A model generated the notes under the pieces. It did no database searches. It worked only from the letters and a program-made list of their open reading frames with translations, and had not been told where the DNA came from. The position numbers and the translations under genes are program-made. Positions 38,301-47,954 of a DNA stretch of 64,000 nucleotides are shown one piece after another. Origin of the DNA: CAVQJU01 sp963729215 (GTDB lineage Bacteria > Acidobacteriota > Vicinamibacteria > Vicinamibacterales > CAVVIG01); NCBI GenBank assembly GCA_963729215.1, contig CAVSND010000012.1, forward strand, positions 1 to 64,000, given 5' to 3'. Numbering within the stretch: the stretch's first letter is position 1; each line of letters begins with the position of its first letter.

Positions 38301-38535
38301 GTGACGCCGGCGATGCGCGTGAACTGCTTTTCGAGCGGCGTGGCGACCGACGCCGCCATCACGTCGGGACTCGCGCCGGGCAGACTGGCGATAGACGGTG
38401 ATGGTGGGGAAGTCGACCTCCGGCAGCGCCGAGACCGGCAGCAGCGTGTAGGCCATGCCGCCGCCCAGCGTCAGCGCCACGAGGAACAGCGTCGTGGCGA
38501 CCGGTCTGCTGGATGAATGGCGTCGAAATGCTCAT
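35386..38535 (-). pseudogene. RND efflux pump subunit 2 (MdtC/AcrB-like), heavily frameshifted
   Basis: Starts ATG 38535, overlapping the first pump's stop (ATGA). After removing extra bases near 38505, 38390, 38287 and 38112 the N-terminus reads MSISTPFIQQ, PVATTLFLVALTLGGGMAYT, LPEVDFPTITVY, ASLPGASPDVMAASVATPLE, EMTSDSSVGSAQVMLQFDLS. The proton-relay helix is GFVVDDAIVVIENITRHLE with the Asp pair. RFKIASDRTITTRDSMDDAQ, GNAQYQYTLQAPDFASLALW and GIILLIGIVKKNAIMMIDFA are further RND landmarks; it ends ELRKPLGIAIVGGLVVSQML, TTPVIYLYLDRLRKRF. About 1040 residues when repaired. It exports hydrophobic or amphipathic compounds driven by protons; a heterotrimer with the neighbouring pump, as in MdtBC, is likely (inference). 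Confidence 0.85.
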
Positions 38536-41500
38536 GCGTCAGGCCTATGCATCTCCGGCACGGAACCAAGTCGTCCGTCTCTGCGGACGCGCGCGGACCG
38601 CGCGACCCAGGCCGCGATCCGCCCGAAGAACAGATAGATGACCGGCGTGGTGAAGAGCGTCAGCACCTGGCTGACGAGCAGCCCGCCGATGATGCAGATG
38701 CCGAGCGGCCGGCGCAGCTCGGAGCCGATGCCGCTGCCGAAGGCCAGCGGCACCGCGCCGAGCAGCGCCGCCATCGTGGTCATCATGATCGGCCGGAAGC
38801 GCAGCAGGCACGCCTGGTAGATCGCTTCCTCCGGCGGCTTTGCCTTCGTTGCGCTCGGCCTCGAGCGCAAAGTCGATCATCATGATGGCGTTCTTCTTCA
38901 CGATGCCGATGAGCAGGATGATGCCGATGAGCGCGATGACGTCGAGGTCCTGCTTGAACAGCACCAGCGCCAGAATCGCGCCGACCCCGGCCGACGGCAG
39001 CGTCGAGAGGATCGTGATGGGATGGATGAAGCTCTCGTACAGCACGCCCGAGCACGATGTAGACCGTGACGATGGCCGCGAGGATCAGGAGCGACTCGTT
39101 GGCGAGCGACGATTCGAAGGCGTGGGCGGTGCCCTGGAAGCTCGGCTCGATGCTGGCCGGCATGCCGAGATCGCGCGTCGCTTGCTTGATGTGCTCCACC
39201 GCGGCGCCGAGCGACGCGCCGGGCGCCAGGTTAAACGAAAGCGTCACGACCGGGAACTGGCTCTGGTGATTGATGGTGATCGGCGACGGGACCGAGCGTG
39301 GCTCTTGACGAACCGTGCGCAGCGGGGCCGGCGGCAGCGCGGCCGCGCCGGTCAACGCGGTGTTGGTGCCGGCGAGCGCGATGGTGGACGCCAGGTTGGC
39401 CGATGCCGGATCCGGTCGGCACGTACATGTCCGTGCAGCGCCGCCTCATCCTGCCGATACTGCGGCGCCACTTCGAGAATCACGTGGAACTGGTTGGTCT
39501 GCGTGTAGATCGTCGAGACCTGGCGCTGGCCGAACGAATCGTAGAGCGCGTCGTCGACGTTCTGCGGTGTGATGCCGAGCCGGCCGGCCGTGTCGCGATC
39601 GATGTTGACCAACAGGCCGAGGCCGTTGTTCTGCTGATCGCTCGCCACGTCGCGCAGCTCCGGCAGCTGCTTCATCTGTCCGACCAGGCGCGGCGCCCAC
39701 ACGTCGAGCAGCGTCTTGTCGGGCGCATCGAGCGCGTACTGATACTGCGTCCGGCTGATGCGGTCTTCGACGGCCAGATCCTGCACCGGCTGCATGAAGA
39801 GCTCGATGCCCGGCACCTGCTGCACCTTGGGCTCCAGCCGCCGGATCACGTCCACGGCGGAAACGCCGGCGCGCTCCTCGAGCGGCTTCAGCGTGATCTG
39901 AATGCGGCCGCTGTTCATGGTCGTGTTCACGCCATCGGCGCCGATGAAGGAAGTCAGATTCTCGACCGCCGGGTCCTGGCGGATCACCTGCACCAGGTCC
40001 TGCTGCAGCCTGGACATGGCCGGAAACGAGACCGTTTCCGGAGCCTGCGAAATGCCGAGGATCGCGCCGGTGTCCTGCACCGGGAAAGAAGCCCTTCGGG
40101 ACGATGATGTACAGATAGACCGTGAGGCCGAGCGTGCCGAGCGGCGACCAGCAGCGTCAGCGGCTGATGGCGCAGCACCACGCCGCACCATCTTGCCGTA
40201 CTACTCGATGGTCTTGACGAAGCACCACTCCGACCAGCGGTACAGGCGGCCCTGCTCCGATTCCGGGCGGTGCTTCAGAATCCGGGCCGCCATCATGGGC
40301 GTCAGCGTCAGCGACACGAACGCCGAGAAGATGATCGTCACCGCCAGCGTCACGGCGAATTCGCGGAACAGGCGGCCGACGATGTCGGCCATGAACAGCA
40401 GCGGAATCAGCACGGCGATCAGCGAAACGGTCAGCGAGACGATGGTGAAGCCGATCTCCGCCGAGCCTTTGAGCGCGGCTTCCATCGGCGATATCGCCCA
40501 TCTCGAGATAGCGCGAGATGTTTTCGATCATGACGATCGCGTCGTCGACGACGAAGCCGGTGGAAATGGTGAGCGCCATCAGCGAGAGGTTGTCCAGGCT
40601 GTATCCCAGCAGGTACATGACGGCGAAGGTGCCGACCAGGGAAAGCGGCACAGCGATGCCCGGGATGATCGTCGCCGAGGCGCTGCGCAGGAACAGAAAG
40701 ATGACCATCACGACCAGCGCGGTGGTGAGCATCAGTTCGAACTCGACGTCCTTCACCGACGCCCGGATGGTCGTGGTACGGTCGCTGATGACCTGGACAT
40801 TGATGCCCTGCGGCAGCGAGGCTTTGATCTGCGGCAGAAGCGCCTGCACGGTATCGACGACGCTGATGATGTTCGTTCCGGGCTGCCGCTGAATGTTCAG
40901 AACGATGGCGCGGTCGGCGTTCACCCAGGCGGCCAGCTTGGTGTTCTCCACGCCGTCGACGACGGTGGCGACGTCGGAAATGCGCACCGGGGCGCCGTTG
41001 CGGTAGGCGATGATGATCGGGCCTGTATTGCGCGCCGGCCTGCAAGCTGGTCGTTGTCGTTGATGGTCCAGGCTTGCTCCGGTCCGTCGAAATTGCCCTT
41101 TGGCCTGGTTGACGTTGGCGCTGGCCAGCGCCGTCCGCAGCGTCTCGAGGCTCAGGCCGTAGGACGCGAGCGCCGTGGGATTGGCCTGCACCCGCACGGC
41201 CGGGCGCTGTCCGCCGCTGATGCTCACCAGGCCGACGCCTTTGAGCTGCGAAATTCGCTGCGCCATGCGCGTCTCCGCCAGCTCTTCGACTTTCGGCAAC
41301 GGCACCGTTGACGAAGTGAGCGCCAGCGTCAGAATCGGCGCGTCGGCAGGGTTGGTCTTGCTGTAGACGGGCGGAACCGGGAAGATTCTGCGGAAGCAGA
41401 CGTCGTGGCGGCGTTGATGGCCGCCTGCACCTCCTGCTCGGCGACGTCGATGCTGAGATCGAGCGAAAACTGCAGCGTGATCAGCGAACTGCCAAAGGAG

Positions 41501-41752
41501 CTGATCGACGTCATCTGCGTCAGCCCGGGCACCTGCCCGAACTGCTTTTCGAGCGGCGCGGTGATCGACGACGTCACCACCTCCGGACTCGCGCCCGGGA
41601 TAGAACGTCTGGATCTGCATCGTCGGGTAATCCACCTGCGGCAGCGCCGACACCGGCAGCTGCCGGAAAGCGACGAAGCCGACCAGCACGACGCCCGCCA
41701 TCATCAGCGACGTCGCTACCGGCCGCAGGATGAAAATCCGGGAGGGACTCAC
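38532..41752 (-). pseudogene. RND efflux pump subunit 1 (MdtB/AcrB-like), heavily frameshifted
   Basis: Starts at GTG 41752, overlapping the adaptor stop by four bases (GTGA): SPSRIFILRPVATSLMMAGV, VALPQ-type segment SALPQVDYPTMQIQTFYPG. The Asp pair of the proton relay lies in GFVVDDAIVMIENISRYLE, preceded by RSASATIIPGIAVPLSLVGT. Porter-domain pieces include ADAPILTLALTSSTVPLPKV, NLTSFIGADGVNTTMNSGRI, and RTQYQYALDAPDKTLLDVWA. GIILLIGIVKKNAIMMIDFA and ELRRPLGICIIGGLLVSQVL close the C-terminal half. About 1070 residues when repaired. Frame breaks occur every few hundred bases although all landmark motifs are intact. Two different RND pumps in tandem behind one adaptor is the MdtABC arrangement. 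Confidence 0.85.
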
Positions 41753-43132
41753 TGGGAATCGCCTCCGCCCTGGCCCTTTTTGAAATTGCCGCCGCCGCCG
41801 TCCTGCGCTTTCCGCCGCGCCGCCTTGCCGCGGCCGTCCGCCGCCCCGCCGCGGTGGGATCGAATCCGGGCGGATTCTCGAGTTCCCCGGCTTTGCGCAC
41901 GCGCACCCGCGGCGCCTTCGACCAGGCGGTCGGTGCCATCGACGACCACCCGCTCCCCTTCCGTAAGGCCGCCGAGAATCTGCGATCGACGTCTCGGTGG
42001 TGATGCCCACCTGCACCGGCTTCAAGTGCACTTTCGAATCGTCGTCCACCACGTACACGAAGGTGCCCTGCTGGCCGTTCTGGATCGCGACATTCGGGAC
42101 GATCAGTTGATTGGCCAGCGTGTCCACCAGCAGGCGGATATTGACGAACTGCTGCGGGAAGAGCGCATTGTCCGTGTTGTCGAAGACCGCCTTCAGCTTC
42201 GAGGTGCCGGTGGTGTTGTCGATCTGGTTATCCAGCGTCACCAGCGTACCGGACGCGATCTTCTTGGAATTGTCACGATTGTACGCATCGACCGTCAGAT
42301 GCGCGCCCGCGCGCAGCTTCTGTATGACCTGCGGAAGGTTGTCCTCGGGGATCGTAAACAGCACCGAGATCGGCTGCAGCTGGGTGATCACGACCATGCC
42401 GTTCGCATCGGAGGCATGCACGATGTTGCCGGGATCGACCAGACGCAGGCCGACGACGCCCGTAATCGGCGCGGTGACCTTGGCGTAAGTCAGCTGCAAT
42501 TTGGCGTTGTCGATGTTGGCGGTATCCTGCTTGATAGTGCCCTCGTACTGCGCCACCAGCGCGATCTGCGTGTCCAGTTGCTGTTTCGGAATCGCGTCGG
42601 TGCGCCAGCAGACGTCTGGTAGCGCTCGCAGATCCAGCTTGGCGTTATTGAGCAGCGCCTGGTCGCGCGCCAGCGTCGCCTTCCGCCAATTCGAGTTGCA
42701 CCTGAAAGGGCCGCGGGTCGATTTCGATGATAACCTGACCTTGCTGTCACCAAATCGCCTTCGTTGAAATCCACCTTCATGATCTGGCCGTCGACGCGCG
42801 ACTTGACGGTAACCGTGTAGAACGCGGTCACATTGCCGAGCCCGTTCAGATAGACCGGAATGCTGGAACGGGCGACGTTCGAAACGAACGCACCGGCACG
42901 GGGCCCAGCGCCCGCGGCCGCCGCGGCCGCCACGCCGCCGCCCGCCCTGGTTCCGCGGTCTGGGCGCGCTCGGCAGCCGCCGGCCGCGACGTGCGCCAGA
43001 CCGCGTAGCCGGCGACGCAGGCGATGACGAACAGAGAACGAACAGAGTCGCTCCGGCCTTGACCGTCGTCGTCGGTCCTCTCAACTCCTGCGATCCGAGC
43101 GGCGGTCCGCCGTCGCTCGCGATATCAGACAT
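41749..43132 (-). pseudogene. RND membrane fusion (HlyD/MdtA-like) adaptor, frameshifted
   Basis: ATG 43132 overlaps the upstream peptidase stop (TGATG). It begins MSDIASDGGPPLGSQELRGP, with one N-terminal helix readable across frames (LFVL, VIACVAGYAVW). The lipoyl/hairpin part shows SSIPVYLNGLGNVTAFYTVT, VKSRVDGQIMKVDFNEGDLV, then ATLARDQALLNNAKLDL, TDAIPKQQLDTQIALVAQYE, LTYAKVTAPITGVVGLRLVD. The beta-barrel part includes NGMVVITQLQPISVLFTIPE and LPQVIQKLRAGAHLTVDAYN; TFVYVVDDDSKVHLKPVQVG lies near the end, followed by a basic Gly-rich tail. The long middle section is uninterrupted, but the first 350 bases and the last 300 contain several shifts. It links the inner-membrane pumps to the outer-membrane factor. 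Confidence 0.85.
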
Positions 43133-43629
43133 CAGTGCGTGGTGTCAGCATCGGGTCTGCTCTTTGGACAGGCGCGGTCGCCGGTTAGAAGGTCGCGAAG
43201 TGCCGCAGAGGATGAGCGAGTGGACTTGCCGATGATGTAATTCTGGCACGAGGCCCCACTCGCGGTGTCCGAACTCGATTTTGGTGTATCGCCCATCACG
43301 AAGTAATAGCCGTCAGGCACGCGTTGGCCCCAGTGTCGAGGCTGCGGACGACGCGTCGACAGAGCCACGCGCAGAGGGTGTCCGTTGATGTCGACCACGC
43401 CGCCGACGATGCGATCGCGTCGCCGGCCGCCGGCGATCACGCGCTTGAGCAGCACGTGATCGGATGAAGCGGGTAATAGAACTCAGATGTCCCTGGGCCG
43501 AGGCGATGCCGGATTGGTACCGAGGCGGTTGACCAGCAGACGTCGTGGTGCTGTCGAGCGCGGCTCCACGCCGAAACCCGCCACGCGCGTAATCCGGACG
43601 CCGAATGTCGCAATCAGCGCCGGGCACAT
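43132..43629 (-). pseudogene. S26 family signal peptidase I-like protein, frameshifted
   Basis: Readable pieces in order: ALIATFGVRITRVAGF with VEP (position of the usual SMEP box), RLLVNRLGTNPASPRPRDI, EFYYPLHP, VLLKRVIAGG (the LKRV region with the catalytic Lys), IVGGVVDINGHPLRVALS, RVPDGYYFVMGDTPKSSSD, REWGLVPE and YIIGKSTRSS. This matches LepB-type signal peptidases, ending ACPKSRPDADTTH. The catalytic Ser cannot be confirmed because the frame breaks there. The start is unclear; ATG 43629 is a guess. The stop overlaps the adaptor ATG (TGATG), so it heads the efflux operon. Normal enzymes of this family cut signal peptides at the outer face of the inner membrane. Confidence 0.65.
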
Positions 43630-44052
43630 GCCGCGAAGAGCACGGCGTGCGCCTGGGTGATGAAAGACGCGTTGTGGAAGGGAACGACGGGCGCCCGCGA
43701 TTGGCGAGCGACGCCGCGCGGCGCCGCCGATCGTGTTGAGCTCGGCAATGATCCTGTCGACTGAATCGTCCTGCGGATCACATCACAAGCGCCCTCGTGT
43801 CCCTGGCAATGCAGAAAGATGTTATGTCAGACCTGATATTGCAGCGACTGCCTATATCGACCGGCTGAGGACTTCGCATGCGCCATTGATTTGCAGCTCG
43901 TCGTATCAAATTCATTAGAGTCTATTCGAAGACGCGAAGACAACGAGAATGTTGATGGTCCCGCGATCGACAGGAAAAGGGCAACGAATAGTAAAGTGGC
44001 ATCGCCCGACGAGCTGGCCGTGGCGGGTTGGAGGGAGAGAAAGGATGTGCAG
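43630..44052. other. Intergenic region between efflux operon and LLM oxidoreductase
   Basis: About 420 bp separating divergent genes. The half nearest the peptidase (43630-43740) may still hold its true N-terminus (one minus frame reads VVPFHNASFITQAHAVLFAA, a possible membrane segment). The middle, about 43800-43950, is noticeably more AT-rich than the surroundings and is the likely promoter zone for both operons; I could not define promoter elements. Confidence 0.4.
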
Positions 44053-45076
44053 GTGAAGAAGATCGGGTTCTTATCGTTCGGACACTGGACGCCGTCGCCC
44101 CAGTCGGAGGTGCGCACGGCGTCGGACGCGCTGATTCAGTCGATCGAGCTGGCCGTGGCCGCCGAGGAGCTGGGCGCCGATGGCGCCTACTTCCGCGTGC
44201 ATCACTTCGCGCGCCAGCTCGGCTCGCCGTTCCCGCTCCTTGCGGCCGTCGGCGCGCGCACCAGCAAGATCGAGATTGGCACGGCCGTCATCGACATGCG
44301 CTACGAGAACCCGATGTACATGGTCGAGGACGCGGGTGCGGCTGACCTCATCGCGGGCGGGCGGCTCCAGCTGGGCATCAGCCGGGGGTCGCCGGAACAG
44401 GTGATCGACGGCTGGCGCCATTTCGGCTATGTCCCCGCAGACGGCGAGACCGCTGCCGATATGGCGCGCCACCACGCCGAGGTGTTTCTTGAAGTGCTCA
44501 AGGGCGACGGGTTTGCCAAGCCCAACCCGCGGCCGATGTTCCCCAACCCGCCCGGGCTGCTGCGCGTCGAGCCACATTCGGAAGGCCTGCGCGAGCGGAT
44601 CTGGTGGGGCTCCAGCTCGAACGCCACGTCCAAGTGGGCGGCGGCACTGGGCATGAACCTCCAGAGCTCGACCCTCAAGGACGACGAAAGCGGCGAGCCG
44701 CTGCACGTGCAGCAGCGCAAGCAGATCGAGGCCTACCGGGCGGCATGGAAAGAGGCCGGGCACAAGCGGGAGCCGCGCGTCTCGGTCAGCCGCAGCATCT
44801 TCGCGCTGGTCGACGACCGCGACCGGGCCTACTTCGGACGCGACGCTCGCGACCAGGACCAGGTTGGCTACATCGACGCGAACACCCGCGCGATCTTCGG
44901 CCGCTCGTACGCCGCCGAGCCTGAGCGTGCTCGTCAAACAACTTGCCGCGGACGAAGCCATCGCCGCCGCCGACACCCTGCTCCTGACGGTTCCGAATCA
45001 GCTCGGCGTGGACTACAACGCCCACGCCATCAACAGCATCCTCAAGTTCGTCGCCCCGGAACTTGGCTGGCGCTGA
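44053..45076 (+). CDS. LLM class flavin-dependent oxidoreductase (one frameshift near the C-terminus)
   Basis: Start GTG 44053 (KKIGFLSFGHWTPSPQSEVR) with AAAGGA about eight nt upstream. Luciferase-like TIM-barrel features: IELAVAAEELGADGAYFRVH, GSPFPLLAAVGARTSKIEIG, TAVIDMRYENPMYMVEDAGA, AGGRLQLGISRGSPEQVIDG, and WWGSSSNATSKWAAALGMNL. An extra G near 44923 breaks the frame; after removal it reads YAAEP + SVLVKQLAADEAIAAADTLL, LTVPNQLGVDYNAHAINSIL and ends VAPELGWR. Corrected length about 340 residues. These enzymes use reduced FMN or F420 on varied substrates. Cytoplasmic. Divergent from the efflux operon. Confidence 0.88.
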
Positions 45077-45128
45077 CGCGATCTGTGAGGGCCGCTTGCG
45101 GCTGGCCAGTTGAACGCTGACGTCCTGT

Positions 45129-47361
45129 CTAAGCGAGCGCGGTCTTCACGCGCGCCGGAGTAAACGGGTATTCGCGTAAGCGAACCCCGGTCGCGTCGAA
45201 AAACGCGTTGGCGATGGCCGCCGATGCGGCGGCCATGATCTCTTCGCCAGCGCCGGTGGACTTCTGATCCACGCGCTGCACGACGATCGCGGTGACGGCC
45301 GGGGCCTCTGCGAAGCGCAGGATCGGATACGAATTCCAGTCGAGGCTGGTGACGTTGGTGCTGGAGAACGTCACTTCTTCCTTGAGCAGGCGGCTCGCGG
45401 CCTGCACCAACTGGCCGCTGATCTGATTTTCGACGGCCGCGGGATTGACGACGAGGCCGGCGTCGATGGCGCCGTACATGTGTGTGGCGACGACGGCGCC
45501 GGTGCTCCGGTTGACGCGGACGTCGGCGATCGCGGCGCCGTATGAAGTCATGTGCGTCCCGAGGCCAACGCCGCGTCCTGTCACGACGGTGCCGCGCGTG
45601 CGCGCAGATGCGGCGGCGCGCGGCGTCCATTGCGCGGCCTTCGCCACCGCGTCGAGGACCGCCAGCCAGCGTGGGTCGGACATATTGCGCCGGCGGAACT
45701 CCAGCGGGTCGATACCCGCCATATGCGCGAGCTCGTCGAGCGCCTGCTCCGACGCGAACGCGAACGAGACGTCGAGCGGCGAGCGCAGGTTCGACGCCTT
45801 GAGATAACCCGTGATGCCCGGCACGCGATGGTTGTTGAGCCGCAGGTTCGGGATGTCGTACATCGATCCGAGCGTCACCTTATTGAGGTTGCGGGATGTC
45901 CCGTCGGGCGATTCGCTGGCGGGCGTGCCGAGCGCGAGCTGCTCGGAGGTCTCGACCGTCGACCACACGTGCTGCCAGCCGTCGTACTCGTACGCCACGA
46001 TCCTGCCGCCGGCGTCGACGCCGGCCTTGACGTCGGCCAGGTGCGCGGGGCCGAAGTTGTCCCAGCCGTGTTCGTCCGCCCGGGAGAACTGCACGCGCAC
46101 CGGCGCGCCGACTTCCTTCGACACCAGTGCGGCCGCCTGCGCCGCATCGTCATAGCAGCTGCGGCCGAACGTGCCGGCGCCTTCGAAGTACTGCACGCGG
46201 ACGTTCGTCGCCGCGACGCCGAGTACCTTCGCCACCTTGTCGCGCGTGCCGTAGACGCCTTGTGTCGAGCACATCACCGTCGTACCGGCCGGCGTGACAT
46301 CGGCCACGGCGCAGTTCGGGCCGAACGGCATGTGCCCCTGATACGGCCCGCGGTAGGTCGCCTGGACGACGTGCGTGGCGCGGCCGAGTGCGGCCGCGAC
46401 GTCGCCCTTTTCGGCGATGACCGAATCGGTGGTGTCGTGCCGAACGCATCTGGTCGAAGAGACCCGCGGTGCCGGCGAGCGACGCCGGCATGTCCCACGC
46501 CACCTTGAGTTGCCTGGCGGCACGCACGGCATCCCACTCGTTTGCCGAGACAACGGCAAGAAAATCGCGGCGGCGGACGACCCGCACGCCCGGGATGTTC
46601 GCGATGGACGACTCGTCGAGGCTGGCAATGCGTGCCCCGTCGGCATAGGCGCCCTGCCCCAGGGGTCGAACGACTCGCGCGTGCAGCATGCCCGGCAGCC
46701 GCACCTGCTGCACGTAGGTGTAGCGGCCGGTCATCTTGTCCGGCAGATCGAGCCGGGGATGCCGAGCGCCGACAATCCGGTATTGTGAAGCCGTCTTCTG
46801 GGGGGCCGTGCCGGTCATGGCGATCGCGAATGGCTGATCGCCGAGCAGATCGCCGTACTTCACGGTCCTCGACGCGTCGCCGGCGACCGAGACAACGCCG
46901 TTCGAGACCGCCAGCTGGTCGGCCGGAACGCCCAGCCGGCGCGAGGCAAGCGCCAGCAGCGCCTGGCGGGCTTCGGCAGCCGCCGCGCGAATCTGTGGAC
47001 CGCCGCGCTCGATCGCGGCGCTCGCGACGGTGGCGCCCTGATTCGGCGTCACGTGTGTATCGAGCCGCACCGATGAGATCTGGCTCATGGCGAGGTCGAG
47101 CTCCTCGGCGGCAATCTGGAGGAGCGCCGTGCTCGCGCCCTGACCGAGCTCGGCGTAGCCGATGTAGGCCGTCGCGGTGTTGTCGGCGTGAATCGCGATC
47201 CAGGTGTCGATCAGCTTCTGATCCGGCGGGCCCGGCACCGCCGCGCGTGCGGCGACGGCGGCTCGCTCCTGTGCGAGCGGCGTACCCCTCATGCTGAAGC
47301 CGATGACCATCGCGCCGCCGGCCTTCAGAAACTCGCGGCGGGGCAGCGCCAGCACGCTCAT
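45129..47361 (-). CDS. Molybdenum hydroxylase large subunit (xanthine dehydrogenase/isoquinoline oxidoreductase type; one frameshift)
   Basis: ATG 47361 overlaps the small-subunit stop (ATGA). A Tat-type signal is seen (LPRREFLKAGGAMVIGFSMR). Molybdopterin-binding parts include YIGYAELGQGASTALLQIAA, HVTPNQGATVASAAIERGGP, LPDKMTGRYTYVQQVRLPGM, GAGTFGRSCYDDAAQAAALV and, at the end, STGAGEEIMAAASAAIANAF, where the GxGE glutamate is the catalytic base of the family. An extra base near 46442 breaks the frame; correction joins FDQMR to HDTTDSVIAEKGDVAAALGR. About 743 residues. With the 2Fe-2S subunit it oxidises aldehydes or N-heterocycles in the periplasm and passes electrons to a cytochrome. Confidence 0.87.
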
Positions 47362-47861
47362 CGCCGCGCCTCCTTCATCATGGCCGCCGCACGCTGGATC
47401 GCCGCGAGGACGCGCGGATAAGTGCCACACCGGCAGAGATGGCCGTTCATCGCGGTGCGAATCTGCGCTTCGGTGGGCTGCGGCGTTTTCGACAGCAGCT
47501 CGGCACCTTTGACGATCATCCCGTTGTAGCAGTAACCGCACTGCGCCGCCTGTTCGTCGATGACGGCCTGCTGCAGCGGATGGAGCGCCGGCGCTTTCTC
47601 CAGCTTCGCCAGCGTCGCGTAGTACCCGGCGAGACCTTCGAGCGTCGTCACCCGCTTGCCTTCCACGCGTGCCACCGGCGTGACGCACGAGCGCGTCTCG
47701 ACGCCGTCGACGAGCACCGAGCACGACCCGCACTGCGCGAGGCCGCAGCCGAAGCGCGGGCCGTTCAGCGCGAGATCGTTGGCAAGCACATACAGGAGGG
47801 GGGTATCGGGCGAAGCGGCCACGGTCTGAGGCCGCCCGTTTACCGTGAGCGTCACAGCCAT
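47358..47861 (-). CDS. Molybdenum hydroxylase 2Fe-2S small subunit
   Basis: 167 residues. The plant-type ferredoxin half has Cys39, 44, 47 and 59 (FGCGLAQCGSCSVLVDG); the helical second cluster domain has Cys108, 111, 143 and 145 (AAQCGYCYNGMIVKG, HLCRCGTYPRV). This is the standard two-cluster subunit that relays electrons from the molybdenum site. It overlaps the large subunit gene by four bases and should ride the Tat system with it. Divergent from the ABC permease gene about 90 bp away. Confidence 0.93.
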   Translation of the reverse strand: MAVTLTVNGRPQTVAASPDTPLLYVLANDLALNGPRFGCGLAQCGSCSVLVDGVETRSCVTPVARVEGKRVTTLEGLAGYYATLAKLEKAPALHPLQQAVIDEQAAQCGYCYNGMIVKGAELLSKTPQPTEAQIRTAMNGHLCRCGTYPRVLAAIQRAAAMMKEARR

Positions 47862-47954
47862 GGGCGAGATGCTAGCATGCCCGACGACCGAGACAACCTT
47901 TGGAGGTCGAGATCCGTCTTAGGAGGGGTCGTCGCGTCGTCTGGAGGTGTGCCG

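Noticed and set aside
40157..43132. A 991-residue frame resembling an adaptor-RND fusion
   Set aside because: The adaptor stop and pump start overlap (GTGA) in adjacent frames; insertions near the adaptor 3' end merge them artificially.
30231..43629. Programmed frameshifting as an explanation for the many frame changes
   Set aside because: No recurrent slippery heptamer or downstream structure was seen, and dozens of shifts in unrelated genes would be needed.
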